A stretch of 64,000 nt of DNA from Blastomussa wellsi (Eukaryota; Cnidaria; Anthozoa; Scleractinia; Plerogyridae), in contig OX393564.1 of NCBI GenBank assembly GCA_947652115.1, positions 21,943,219 through 22,007,218 of the forward strand. The letters run 5' to 3'. The notes beneath the pieces are model-generated. The model did no database searches, was not told the origin of the DNA, and saw only the letters and a list, made by a program, of their open reading frames with translations. Position 1 is the stretch's first letter. Every line of letters begins with the position of its first letter. Positions 22,701 through 37,700 of this stretch are shown here, in pieces. A program made the position numbers and the translations under genes.

Positions 22701-25700
22701 GAATACGAGAACAGCTCTTCGCTCGCTTGGGAATGCTTGCTATGCAGGCTATGTGGTCTTTGGCAACAGATCTACACCATTAGTGTTGGGTTCCCATTGA
22801 TGCATAAACAGTTTTCATATTTTTAATGTGACGCAACAATTAGTGGGACAATGCGGCCACCATGAAGTCATCTTTGGTAATCTAAAAATATTGCCTTCAA
22901 ATCAAAGGAAACCTTGAAATAATAGTTTGCCAAGAAAGAAAAACACCAAAGAGGGAACAATAAACTGACAAGAAACAGGTATCGCTTCCAATGGGGAAGA
23001 CGCGCTTTGCGAGGCAAGTACAAAGCGTGAGTCACGCGTGACAGTTCGTTGCGTTACCTTGACAGGGCACCATCGCCCAAATCGGCTTGGAAACTTGTAG
23101 CCCATGATCAGCATTCTATTGGCCAGGTAACCATCGATAGCGAAGCACCGATCAAACAAACTCTCCCTGAAATCAACTACTGGCTTAAGAACTTTCTTTA
23201 TACAATATTCCACAATCCGCGGCTTTCGCCCACCGTTGATCTCAGCTCGCGGGATTGAGATCTCTTCCAGCGTTTCCTAGAATTAAGAGAAAGCTTCTGG
23301 GTAAGCTATGGTGATAATGCAGGTTCGCCTTAAAAATGACGAGCGTTAGAATGTTTAGATTGCACGAGGATGTTGCCTATCTTCTCCACCCTTATTGAAC
23401 TACTTTCTCGTTTGAAAGCAACATTCCTTAGAGCAAACGATTCTACAACAGCTTACCAAGTTCTGAATGCAATTTAGAAGTTATTTGGAAAAATAACTAT
23501 TACAGTCTTTCCCGTAAAACCGTGAACACAAGAAATGTTTATGGAAAAAGCCAATCAGGTGTGAGAAAACTAAACCGCAAACAGCAACGGTCATTAGTTT
23601 GTGGTTTTGAGGTTTGTTCGCGTGTCCTGAACTTTGCTGCGATTGGTCACTACGCAATAAACATTCCAGAAACTTTTTCTGGTGTTCACGGGTTTTACGG
23701 GAAAGACTGTACAAGATTCAAAATGTCACCAGAATTTCAGATTTGATTTCTGGACATCCTGTCCAAAAATAAATTCAATTGCAATCCACTTCCATCCCTG
23801 TAATCCTGTACTACTTCCCCAAAATACCTGTTCTATCTTGTTCTGTGGAATCTTTTTATCAAATTTATTCATGTATTTGGTGGCATTTGGCACAATAATA
23901 TGGAAATTAGAACATAAAAATTCTATAATCAGGCGTGACAGTGTCCCTTTAAATATCAAAGAGATTATGTCTCTAACCTGTACAGTAGCCACTCGTCCCG
24001 TCTCCTCGTCATAGCGATCCCCAATTTCTGTCTTCAATCGTTCAATGGCGTCCTCCTCACTCTCCTCCTCTTCTTCTTCCATTTCCTCTTCATCTTCTTC
24101 ATCGGCGTCCAGTAGCGCCTCAATATCGTCCTCGTCCTCCTCCTCGTCTGCTTCCTCCTCGCTGTCGTCGCTGTCTCTCTGCGCCTTACGGGCCTGGTAA
24201 CGAAAGTAGAATCCAGTTAGCTATGAGGAGGGACTAGAAACGAATCATCTGCTCATCAAAGCCTGGTTATGAATATGTGAGGCCAAGACGCGAGTAATTG
24301 TCAGTACTCTCGGAGATGAATCTTATTGGGCTTTTAACTAAACAACCAAGAATAAAACAATTAAAGTAGCTACGTCATCGTTCGTGCACTCTGAAAAATT
24401 TAGGGTAAATTATTCAAAATCGTCATTTCTAATCGTGAATCGTTTCAAACTTCTCCATCCTCAGCCATACTTGTTCCTTTTTGGTTTAGAATAACTCCTT
24501 TGGTGTTTTTCGTCCTTAGCAAACTATTATTTTTTAGGTTTCCTACATTTTAAGGGTATTTAGGTCATCCAAAAATTAAATGAAACATCGTGATGAAGCT
24601 CCTTTAAAACTCATGTCAAATAGAAATCTTACCATATTTTCGGCTTTTCTTGCCGTGATCTCCGCCATCTTTTCTTCCCGTCGCCGAGCTCGGTCTTCCT
24701 CCTTTTGAGCAAGAACAAAAAAAAACTATTCAATGATTACCTGGAGGAAAACGTTCATTTTACTAGTGTTTGCGTCATCCGCTCTTGTTTAAGAAAATAC
24801 AGCGAATTGTCGGTGTTTTTAAAGAGAATTCTCATTTGTGACCCTGTCTTCTCCATAGATACGCATCCAGAGAACACAACGAGCTTTTGGAACAAACGCA
24901 GTCTTCAGTGAGTCTTCTGATATATAACATAAACCTTGTAGAATCTGCCCTTTCCCCAAATGTAATGGACATCGGGCACTACGCACTAAACTTTCTGAAC
25001 CAAACGATTTTCTTTAGTCAGGAATAGACTGTTATGCTAGCAAATTCCTTATCAAACATTTTTTGAGTAATATATCAAACACGAAAGACAGTGTTTTGTC
25101 GCATTTCCAAACACCGAGAAGAGAGTTGAAAATACGGCGCGCAGCAGAGTATTACTGACGAACTTCGAAGAGAAACGAATAAATTATATCGTAAAAATCT
25201 ATGCTGTGTAAAGATAGGATTTCCAAACCACGGCCACGGCCTTTGTTTTAATATGAATTATTTATGAGTTGGAGAAAAATTGTTCCGTGAGCAGTACGTA
25301 AAAACTCAACTTACTTTTTGTTTCTTGGCTAAAGCACGTTGTCTCTCTTTTTCCGCCTCTCGCTTGTCCCGTTTCTTGCGCCATTTGTCGAGCAGTGGCG
25401 GCAGAAGTCGGTCAACAATTTCCGTGTCTTCTACCGCAAGGATAACGGCTATATCTGGAAATAGTCCCGAGGAGGCCAGGTAACGAGCTTCGACTTCAGT
25501 ACGAGGGAAGCCCTCCAAGATGAACCCAGTAGACCTTGTAAGAAACAGTTTTCAATTAGAAAAGGGAAAAAAGGTTCACTCAGTGTTTTTCTAACCAGTT
25601 TCTCAAGGGTTTGGAGTATCAAAACTAAACGAAAAGGAATACCAGCTACGCCAAACGTGGTTACAGAATGATCTTTTGAAAGCCCTAACTAATCATCAAA

Positions 25701-28700
25701 TCAAATACTCCCAACTCGACAACAGTGAACTGCTGCAACAAGTCTTTGTAGTCCAGTGAGGAGATTTTGACACCAGAGCTATGGAGCTAAATCATAATCT
25801 CTTATTATAATATCTCACCGAAACGGCTCTTCGTTCCACCATGTAGATAGGATTTTGTCCAAAGTTTCGTTAGGTAGTGCTTCGCCGTCAGCTAAGTTAG
25901 CGCGGATGCTTTCTTCTTCATCCGTAAGTTCAGGTTCAGCCTCACCCCCATTCTCTTCCTCGTTTTCACCTTCACCCTCCCCATCCCTGGGGACATTTTC
26001 GGTATCTGACGAAAAAATCCACAGAAACTTTTTGTTATCGAGATGTAAAAAAATTATTATCGCTAAGAACACCTCTGTTTTTGGCGACCCACACAAGGTA
26101 ATGAAAACTTTCAGTGAAATAAAAACAGATTTCTTAAGTTATAAATTTTAAATTGTATGTTTTAATTACGAACCAGTTCCCTCTAGTCCATCAGGTGCTG
26201 TGATGGCCTGTTCACTAGACTCCTCTTCATCGTCTTCATATTCGGGCCCAATCTTCTTCTTGGTCTTGGCGATGATGAGTTCTTGCAGACGATCCTTGAA
26301 TGAAATGTGAAACACGCCCATTTGCTTGGCGAGCTGGCGGCCATGAAGAGTTTTTCCTGCTCCTTTTGGGCCGATGATCAGGAGACGGATTGGAGGAGGC
26401 TACAAACCAAAGTGGAAAATATAAAAGATTAAAAACAAAAAACAAAAACAAAACAGTTCAGTGAGTCAAACGCGCTTTGAGAAACTTCCACGATTAAGGG
26501 ACCACTCAGGGCCTGGCACTAGCTTTATTTGAGCACAAAAAGACAGCAATCTAAAGCTGATAATACAGAGAGTTTTAACTCACATGACAAGTTGCAACAC
26601 CAATATGGCTGGCGTGACGTAATACGATGGTAGAGAGTTCCTCCCAGGATGCATCCACGCCCCTTTCACGTGGTAGCCCGGGGATTAAAAACTCATGACA
26701 GTTTCTCACCTCAAGAGGTTTATCCTTCGGCAGGAAACTCTCCGGATCCTCTAGGAATGTACCTCTGGCTTCAGGGGATGAGAAAAAGTATGTTCTTTCT
26801 CGATACTTGGCGGCGCATTCAGCAAAACCCGGCCACAGAACAAACTTGTCCTTCAACATGACAGGGCAGTAGTGATTTGTGTCGCCGAAGATCTTTTTTT
26901 TGTCTTTGCTATAAATGTCTTCCTCCTCCTCCTCTTCTTCTTCCTCTTCCTCAGCAAAGTCTTCTTCTTCTTCATCTTGGTCCATTCCAGTGTATTCCCA
27001 TCCACGGTAGTTAAAGGGAGCTGGAATAGCAGGAAAGGTAATGATTTAGCATCAGCGTAATACATGCAAGTATACAAAAATTAAAGGAACAAGATGGCGA
27101 CAGCAACGGAACCGTCGTTTAATCAAGGTTTAAAGAATGGAGTTGAAAAATGAAAATATAATTGTACCAACAACAACAACAACCTTTTTGTACTCGTTTT
27201 TACAAACCAAATTACATAAAAATGAATTGTCAGTGTGTTAGTATTTGGAAACGTTTGGGACGCGGCCCTTCATCAGCACCAGGTACTATGCCCGAAACGT
27301 TTTCTAACTAATCTATCGACATTATGGCAAAATTTTAACTTTCTACAATTTTGAACATTTCTTTTAGATATTAGGCTTTAAGATAGTTCCATAAGATGAA
27401 AACCAAATAAATAGTGAACAGTCTAGGGTAGATAAATTACTTTTGCCCCAGACGTCGCACTAGGCGTGTTCCTAGGGAGCTGAGCTGGGCTAAGCGTTTC
27501 AACGAGTTTTTAACCAACACCGTCCCTACAATCATACCTTCAATTTTCTTGATAATCTCCTTGTTAAGCTTGTCTACCTCCTTTTCAACCGACACGGAAA
27601 TAGGCTCAATGTTGTTAGTGCCTTTCAACACAGACAGCAGCTGCGGGAAATCTCGGTCAAAGTTCGTTCTGATATTCCTGAACTCTTCTGTCTCTGGTGT
27701 GTTGGGTGGCATGTCTGACTCCAGATCTAACTCCTCTTCTTCAGGCTCTCCGCCTAGAGTAAGGTCCTCCCCCGAAGGCTGAAGCTCGGGAGTCTCTGTA
27801 TCCTTAGCTTCAGCCTCGGCAGCGGCACCCTCCTCTTCCTCTCCCTCCTCTTCCTTAGCTTTCTCTTCACCCTCCTTTCCTTCCCCAGCTTCCTCCCCTT
27901 CTTCCTTATCTCCGGCTTCCTCTCCCTCGCCAGCTTCTTCTGCCTGCTCCTGCCGGAGTCTTTCTTCCTCTTCTTTTCTCTTGGCTTCTTCCGCAGCCTT
28001 TCTTGCAGCTTCCTCGGCAGCTTTTCTTTCCCTCTCAGCTCGCTCTGCTTCCAGACGAGCTCGTTCCTCTGCCCGTCTTGCTTCCCATTTCTTGTGAAGT
28101 TCTGAAGAAAAACAAATATTCTATTGAACTGACCTGGCCGCGAACAACATAGCAAGATTTTAAAGTGCAATTGTTCACTTAAATGTATATATCCAGGATT
28201 GAACGTAGCTACATTTTTTCAAATTAAAGGATGCATGTGTTTCTGTAACAAACTTTACGATTTCGTTTCTGCTTCAACTGATACACCTTATTCCAAAATG
28301 GCCGCTGATTTATGTACATACAAATTGGCCCTTGGTACCTCGTTCACAATAAAATATTCTTTTGATTTTTGAGCTTAAAAACGAGGCAACAAGGGCTAAT
28401 TTGAATACCAACAAAAGAATATTAAGATGGTAGCCATTTTGGAATAAGGTGTATAAGATTTTCAGAATGTTACTAACTCTAACTCGATGATTGTGTGGTT
28501 AGTTGAAGGTAAATTAACAGTTTTTGCACTTATTTGTAATGCTAATTCTGGCTACCAGTCCGCTTGGCAAAAACTGACTTGCGGATTTTCAAAAAAATTG
28601 CCATTTCCTGAACTTGACAGTTTTTCGGTATCAAAACGTTTGTAATTTCTGTAGCCATGTTCAACTCGGAAACTTTTCTATTTGTTTCAATTATTGTTTT

Positions 28701-31700
28701 GGCCAAATATGTTCACAATTCTTCCCAGCCAAACGATCGCAACATTTGAACGCAACATATCGCAACAGTGTTGTGGACAACATGTTGCAAACGTTTGGCC
28801 ACCCTGTTGCGAGATGTTGCAACGTGTTGCGTGTTGTTGGCTTAAGTTTGAAATGTTAGACACGTTTGGTCACGTACGCTCAACATTGTTGCGCTGTGTC
28901 ATGCGCACTAGTTTGTTTTGCTATTTCCAAGCGCGAGCGCTCTTTGCAACATCCATAAAAGCGCTACAAGAGTCGCCATCAACTCTGAACGTCGCGTCAA
29001 CAGCTTAGACAAGAGATGCATGACATTGGCTGAGAAACGTATAAGCGGCCTTTTAGTTGACTTAAAAATGAGCAGCGAATTAATAAACATGACCCTTCGC
29101 AAGCAAAACTGTTCCAACAATTCTTTTGCCTTATCTTTTACCACTTTTCACCCTCTTGTCAATCACCAGAAGCAGCGCTAGTGAAAAAGCCACAATTTTA
29201 CGACGCCAACGTCATTTACGTTTGAGCACGCCAGATATCATTCTCAATATGTTGTGTGATGTTGCGGCAGAAGTTGCGTGTGTTTGGCCAGGTCCTTCGC
29301 AACATGACGCAACATGTTCCAACAATGTTGTTGCGTTCAAATGTTTAGATCGTTAGGCCGGGGCTTTACAAACCTTCTTTGTGTGTGTGATACCATCTTT
29401 TAAGCAGAAATTCCCCATTTTCGGTGTCATCTTTCAAGCAAATGACCTCGTCAGGAATGATATTCCTTTCAATCATAGAAGTAAACTGTTCGCGCATTCT
29501 TGGAAAGTTGTCCAAAATGTAACCACCAGCACTTGGAATGAAATAAAGAGAAAAAGTTAGCACAACAATGTTGCAATAAATGTAATTGTCAGATTAAGCA
29601 GTTAAGTGCTCATATTATCACAGCAGCAGTTTTCAAGGCAGGGGCGGACACAGGATTTTCCTCAGGAGGGGGCACACCACTAAGGAATGACGTAACTGAT
29701 GGGTGACGTAAGCAGAACACTATTTATATTAGAAAGCTGCAGGTCATCCCAGGGAGGGTTGTGCACCCCCTGCACCCTCCCCCTAGATCCGCTGCTGCAA
29801 GGGTACTAATGAACAAACAAGTTGAATAAGTCTCAGGCAAGGTGGGTGGGTATAAATATTTCATGCGGAAAATTGTTATCAACAGCTTTCATGTCAGCCA
29901 CACCAAACCTCTGGAACAGTTGAAATCCCCATGAAAATCACTCACACCCAATCTACAGTATATCATCTCTGTCAGCCAGATTGGTTCATATTAAACGTAC
30001 TGCTACTTAACACGCACCTTTTGAAATGCAATTTTAATCTAACCTGGTTTCTGTTGATTTAAGTTTTAATTTCTAACTACAGGTTTTAGTAAATTGTGTA
30101 AATGTTGCAGTTAAAGTTTGATCTCAGTTTATTTCTAATTGGCAATGATAGACTATGAGCCAGAATTTACTAACTAAGGAGAGGAAAGTCAACAATGAGT
30201 AGCTGACATAGCACACGTGCAGCTGAGCTGCTGTATGTGCACTTACTGTGGTCCTTCAGGGAACAGTGTTTGCAGCTCCACATATCTCTGCTGGACAGCT
30301 TCTTCAATCACATCTGTATACTCATCTGGCGACAGCTCAGGTTCTCGCTTTTCAGCCTCGGACATCACCTCATCAACAATTTTAACAACTTCAGGGTGAT
30401 TAGCATCAATTGGTAATTCTTGCTTTGCTGACTTCTTGGCTGTTTCGTTGCCATTTGCCTCGTCTCCTTCAAGTGTTTTTCCTCCTTCATTTGTTTCCTC
30501 TTCATCTCCATCTTTATCTTCCCCTGGCTCTTCACTGTCTTTGGTCGGGGGTGGACCGGCTGTCGTGAGAAAAATAAAATAAAATGGATCTTGTATTCTC
30601 CTGGAATATTTCCATGTCTGCATCAACTGAGGGGGACACAGACATTTTTAACTAAAATAGTGTCTATGGCTCCATTTATATCATCTCGGGTATCCCTCCC
30701 CCCGAGTTATTCTGGGCGAGCTAACTTTTCATTAAAATGTTGAAAAATTACACCAACCGTTTATATGATCCTACCCAAGTTGTCTCGGGGGGCGAGGCAA
30801 CTTGGGTAGGCGAGTTGTCTCGTCTCGGCAGGTAGGGTTACCCTGGCAGGCAGGACAACTCTTTCTCATATAAACACTTTGGCTTGCCCACCCGGTACAA
30901 CTCTTAACGTGCTGAGTCTCACATACTATCCGGATTTCAGGCTTTTAAGTAAAAAATTTCACTAACAAAATAGAATATAACCCAGCAAGGCCTCCAGTGA
31001 TCGAATAAATAAAAGAAATTCAAAGGAAGAAGGATAACAGGTGATTTGAATATTAAAATACTTTATGAATAATCAAACAGGGTCAACTTTAACTCAGCTG
31101 ACAGGGACAATTAATTTTCTTTTGTCATATAAACACTTGGCAAAGTTGTTTTGGGGGGAGGGGAGGGAGGGTTGTCTTGGGAACCCAAGACCATATAACT
31201 GAGGCCTAAGAGAAGTTGCTTCATAACAAGAAACGTGTCATTTGCAAGTAACAATTTGACTAGGGTGTGGTCACTTTCTCCCTTCTGAGAAATTGGACAA
31301 TCATTACAATTGGGTGAAAGCCGTTTCATAAGACTTACGCTCATCATCCTCATCAGCAGCTTCCAGTTGCTGTGTTTGTTTTTCTGCAGTTATTTTAGAA
31401 ATTGCAGATTCAGTTGTTTCATATCGTAATTCATCCAACATTTTTTTCTTGGCAGCCTCTTTCCGTGGCCTGATTAACTCATCAATGTCAAAGACCTGTC
31501 ACAAAAGATGAAACTGAAGTTAGTTTTAATTTAATTTAATTCCGAGCTTCCAAGAATTTTGGCTCACAACCAACAGTTTCTTTAACATGAAGCAACTAAA
31601 AATATGCCATCCTTCCTGAATCAGGGTTGTCGAAATAGCCAGCCACTGGTACCAACACCTATGGTACTTCACGTTTTTGGCCTGCTACCCTGTTTTGCAT

Positions 31701-34700
31701 GTAAATATTGAAATAAGGCTTTTTAACATTTAAGGACATATTTATGGCAGATCAAGACTTAATACTCAGTGGATAACTTAAGCTCAAACGTTGCCTAGTC
31801 CCAAGAAAGTAAAGAATAATTAGATACCGATCACTGATGAGGGGAGGAGATCGCATTAGGTAACATGAATTACCCAATTTACCTTGGCATTGTATCTCTT
31901 TGCCAGTGCATGAGACACTGTGGTCTTCCCAGAGTGAGGAGGGCCTAACACACACACTTTACAGGGAGGGCGGGGTAGGTGGGGTGCCAGGTAAGGGCGA
32001 GGGTTCCGCATGAAATGAGCCAATGCCTCATTAGTTGACATCACGTACAGTTTGTCCAGGAAACTAAGAGTTAAAAAGAAAGAATGATCATAAATTTATA
32101 GCTCATTACAAAGAACTCAACATTATTTTTACTGCGGCTTTCAATGTGAACTGTCTGCTCAATCAATGTTTTTTGTCAATATTAATTAATCAGCGGATTC
32201 AGAACTCACAGCAAACAAAATTCAAAAATTCGCAGTTCAAAAGGCCATGTCTGTCACTCTATAGTGATTGGTAGATCCCCATCCATTTTGCGGGATCGCC
32301 CACTACCTCTCCGAACGAGACATGTCATTGGTTCTGAAAACAATAAATATCGCGTCACAACAACGCCTGTAGCCTTAAAACAATAGAGGTAGTACTTACA
32401 GTGGACCAATGAAAACAGAGGTTCCAGATAAGTAGTGGCTACCCAATTTTGTGTCTCTTTTTTACAAACTTCCTTGGTTATTGCCATTATTATGATTGAC
32501 AGAAATGAAAAGTGCACTTCTTAGATGTGCTTTGAATTTCAGTGGTTATGTGCTACTGAAAGGCTCAGTAACAGTTATTTACCTGTTGCTTAACATAGGA
32601 ATAACTCACTAAAAACTACTCTATAACATCCTATAATCATTTGTCCAACTCTATTCGACTAATGTCACTGAACACCATGTTGCTAGGAGCATTGCACAGT
32701 TTATAAATAATGCATATTGATAAGCATTTATTGTTTACCTCACTGAAAACTGTGCCATTCCCTGAACAATGTTACCCTCCTTTAATGCAACCGGGCATGC
32801 CCGCCCCCATTTGCTCCGACGCCAACGGAACTTGGGTGCCACCATTTCTGTTGCCGCTAATGTACGAAGAAGGTCATCGGTCTCTGTGTCATCTGATATT
32901 TCGTCTCCTTCCTCTCCTCCTTGGAGGCGCAAGGGAACAAGGGCATGGTTCAACTTGAAGGTGTTCAGTTTCATCATTAGGGCCTATGATTTTATACAGA
33001 GGTGAAAAGTTCCTTAGCAAATTGGACTGATCACTGTAAGGACACTTACCAGACTGGTCCATTCAGGAAGAGAATTCCGTTATTGATCAGAACAGTCAGC
33101 CAGATCAGTCAATTTGTTACATGTAACTGTTTACACTTTTTAGATGAAATTTTTATAAAATGTTTGCAAGCTTTCAAAAGAAAGGTCTTTTCATTTTCAA
33201 ATGTACCGGTCTGGCTGACGAGTTCTAACTTATGGTAAGCACCCAAAGTCAGTGCTCATTTTATTCACACCATAATGAAGACAAATGAGAGTATGTGGGG
33301 AGCACCATGATTATGGTCACAAAACTACAGAATATTGTGAGCCTGCAACACCCATTGTTAGTGAAGGGATCTGTAGTTCAAACAACAATATAAAATATAG
33401 CTTTTGCAAAATTCAAGATGGTCAATGTTGATGTGTTGCAGTGTAGAGAAGATTTTGCAATCCTTGCCATTCATGCCACTTTACCTTCAGTAAGCTTTAT
33501 TTACATGAAACTGCATAATACATAAAGGTAGAATATAAGAAACGTGAAGGGTTCTGGTCACCAATGTGGTAACTACATGTAACTTTCACATCTTGGTTGC
33601 CAACACAGAAAACTTAACAGGTGCATTGGCAAATTATGAGGTGAACTTTCTGCTCTATAACATGCAGTTTAAAGGAGGCACTTGTGGGAGGCACTGTAGC
33701 CTAATGGTTAGTGCATTGGACTCTAGAGTAAATCGGACATTCCTAGTTAGAACCTTGGCCGGAGCACTACGCTATGTTCTTGGACAAGGCACTTACCGTA
33801 ACTCTCATAGTGCCTCTCCCCACCCAGGTATGTAAACGGGTACCGGTGAAATGATGTTGGGGGTAACCCAACAATGGGCATATACTTCATGGTAGTTCAC
33901 ATATAGTCACCCATTATAGGATATACGATATACGGCAATGCTAAACACTACCTTGGTGACTAAATCAATGGACTAGCATCCCATCCAGGGGGAGTAGAAA
34001 TACTCCTAGTCGATTCATGCTACAGAAACCAGGATAAGCTCCGACCAGATGGGCCACTTGGTTCATATTCAGATTTTACCTAAGCCGGACTTAAAAGGGG
34101 AATTTATGTTTACTCACTTTAAAGACTACTTTTGGGTTCTCATTGCCATCCAACTCGATAAGCTTCTGTTGGTCATGATCTGCCATGTAATCCTAGAAAA
34201 ACAACACAGATCAAATCAGATTCTGTTTCCATATTAATGTATATGTTTACAATAAGTAGATTGGTAATAAGTGATTTTGCGTTTGCATCCAAACAGTGTC
34301 AAAACAAATATCAATGGCAATACGCAAAAATAATGGCAATTCAATGGCAACACCTCAAGAGTTCTCAGCATCATATCGCAATACTTCTTGATGCTGGATG
34401 CAACATTCTGTGGCAGGTCCTCTGGTCTTGTGACAAGTCTTGCAACAAGTTCAGGTGTTATCTCTTCTTGTTCTTCATCCTCCTGTAAAACAATAAAATG
34501 TGATTTTAATCGCAATAAACTGATCGCTTACAAAATCAATGCTGTAGTGTACTGTGTTGGGTGATGGCAGTTCAAGAAATGTTAACAGGCAGTCCATAAT
34601 GTATACTGTAAAATATTTTAATTAACAGTTTTCCTGTGAGGTCAGTGCACATTGGGATGAGATGGTAGATCAGCAACCATGTGCATAACATGTGGTGCCA

Positions 34701-37700
34701 ACAAGGTGCAGCACTGAGTAAGCTATAACTATCTCAGTCTTTTCCTGGAACAATTGTGAGTGGAATTAAAATTGCCCAAAAAATTGCCAAATATTTGAGC
34801 TCACCAGCTGTTCTTGCTGACATGTACACCTACGGCACCTTATTTTAAAATTGCGGTCCATGGTATATTTATAAGCTCATGTACCATGGCTTATAAACCA
34901 ATCAGACTCTGGGATTGCATTTACACGGTTAGTTTTCACGACTCACCTCTTCTTCATCGTCGATCATTTCTTCTTCAGCTTCCTCTTCCTCCTCTTCTTC
35001 GTCCTCATCCTCATCTTTGTCTTTCTCATCAGTAGTTGAAACCTCAGGGGCATATTCACTTTTTGTGTACAGCGTATCAGTCAGAGGATCCACACGCTGC
35101 TCACATCTACGTTTCTCCAGATCCTTGTCTGGGATCTGTAAGGAAGTTTGAAAATGAGCAAGAGTCCAACTAAGGGGAATTACCACTATACTTACTATCA
35201 AAATGCACAATGATAAAGAGTATATTATTTCAATTTAATGTCGTCATCACCTTAATGTTGATGATAAAATCAGGAGTAAGGGGAAGATTCTTCACAAGAT
35301 CAAGTTGATCAGCCATTGATAACCAGTCTTCACACAATGATGGAAATCCATCCAGAACATATCCTGTAAACAGAGAGGGGAAAACTATGCATGGTCTACT
35401 TTTTTGCAAGATAATAATTATTTTTTTGACACAGAGGCATTTTTCAATTTTCAATACTGTAAGTTCTGTATTACAGGAAATACTCTGCTGTACAGAAACT
35501 GCTATACCTTTCATTTTACACTTCAAAAGCCTGCAAGTTAACCGTTAGTGTCAGCACCTTTTTATACTAAGCCAGTCTCCTTCACAGCTGTCACGGCTTG
35601 TCATGCTGTGCTCCTTCCTCAATAAGCAGGAGGGAGGGCTGCATGATGACCCAAATAACAGCTGTAAAGGAGACTACTCCTAAGCTGAAACTTCCAAAAA
35701 TAATTACCATGATGGGCGACTTCTGGGGAACTAACTTTGTCCACCAAGACCTTTGCGCATACTTCTTCAGGAATTGCTTCACCTCTGAGTAAAATATCTT
35801 GTGCGTTGGCACCAAGTTCAGTCTGTAGTTCAATTCCCTGATTTATTATTTCTGAGCCTAGACAGTAACAGAAACACATGCCAAGTAAGTAAAGTAAATA
35901 ATCTTTATTTAACGTGGTCAGAGTACACTTAGCTCATCAGAGTCAAAATTGAAAATATCGCCAATTTGCAGGTACTGCCACAATAAAAATACATAAAACC
36001 ATGCTCAAAATAGCGCTAAGAACTAATTAAAAATATCTGCGGAATATATATAAAAAAAGTAAAACTGTATAAAAAGACTGTAAAGCTATGCGATCATATA
36101 CAAATCATATTAGCTGTGAGAGGTGAGGGAGCGAAGCACGTTGCAAGCAGATTCAGTGCTTGGAGAAAACTGCATGTCCACATACAGCAAGAACTTATAA
36201 GCCCTGCAAAGCCCTGTATGTAACCCACAGAGCGCATGAACACCCCAACAAGCTGCTGGCCAGCATTGGCTTGAGTCTAACTTAGCCTAAATTACATTTA
36301 GTCATATTAAACTCATCACCAATAGATGAGTTTGGGGAAGGTGCCTGAAGTTCCTGTGGGAGCCGCCCCAAGCGCGAACAGTAACCATGACAAGCCTATC
36401 GCTGTCCCAGCTCGGGAAAGGTAACGCAAGTAAATGACTTGACCTCAACACGAAACATGTAAAATTACTGAGCCCACCCCGGATTCACGCATGAGACCTC
36501 TGGCCAGCATTGTCTCGAGTTTAACCTCGCCTAAATTACATTTAGCCACACTAAAAATTTAAGTGTTTGATGTTCATACTGATCATATAAAAAGTCATGA
36601 GTTATCTTTTCCAGTTGACTGCATCACATGTTGCGCCTCAACCTAGGTTTTTCAATTTTTGTCAAAGAAAATAGAACTTTTATGATACATAAACATGTAC
36701 TTACCATTAATAAGATCACATTTCCATGCTCTGGCAAGCTTCTTTGCAAGGGTAGTCTTCCCTGACCCCTGTTAATTACGAAGGTGAAAAAGTTGTTGCA
36801 CATTTGTACATTAATATACATTATATACAGGGAATCTCCATTACTTGGTACACATAACTGAGTGTAATGCATTAAACAGTTCAGTTTTAATTTTTTAGCA
36901 TGATACATTCTGCTCTTCCATAGTCCTGTACATCACTACAGGTTCATGATCTGATTTGTAAAAGTAGAATGTGTTGCTCCAGAAAATATCCTTACCATCC
37001 ACATGCTATTTAGGGTCTAGACCCATTGTAGACAGGGTATGGCTTTCCTTGAAAATCAAAATCAGAAATCCGTACTTATTTAGCCGGCCATCTGCCAACA
37101 CTACATGTAGGTCATTTTCAGGACTTGGTATTAGCTATAGATAGGAACTTTAGTATAAAATGTTGTCCTTTGTCCTAATCAGGGTAGGCATTTAACATCA
37201 TTTTTGTCCTTAAGAGGGTCAGCTTTTCAAACACCCAGCAGCACCCTATACCTAGACGTGAGTCAAGTACCCCCCTACAAATTCAGTACTGGACTGCTAT
37301 AATTGCCACATCTTCATCATTAAGGCTTCAACTCTATGTCGCTATATCATTTAATAAATTCTTAAAATGCCACAGTGAAATCATTGCTAAATATGACACT
37401 ACACTTCGGGAGTTGAGATCAGCGGTTTGCGATTGAGAACCAATGACCTATCCGTTGCTTGTTTGTTACCACTGGGTCATCTTTGTAACCGTAGTTCATG
37501 TATAATGGGCTGCTTCCTGATCCTTCATTTGGATTCAGACATGTGCCAGCATATTTCCATATATGGTGTGCATGCTTTGCTTAATATTTAGTTGATGTGT
37601 ATGCTTAGTTCGGAAGTTAACGGTTTAAATTTATTTTACATTGTTTTTCTTATAACTGTGCTTACGTCGTGGGTGGCTCTACCTGAAATGTTCTGCAATA

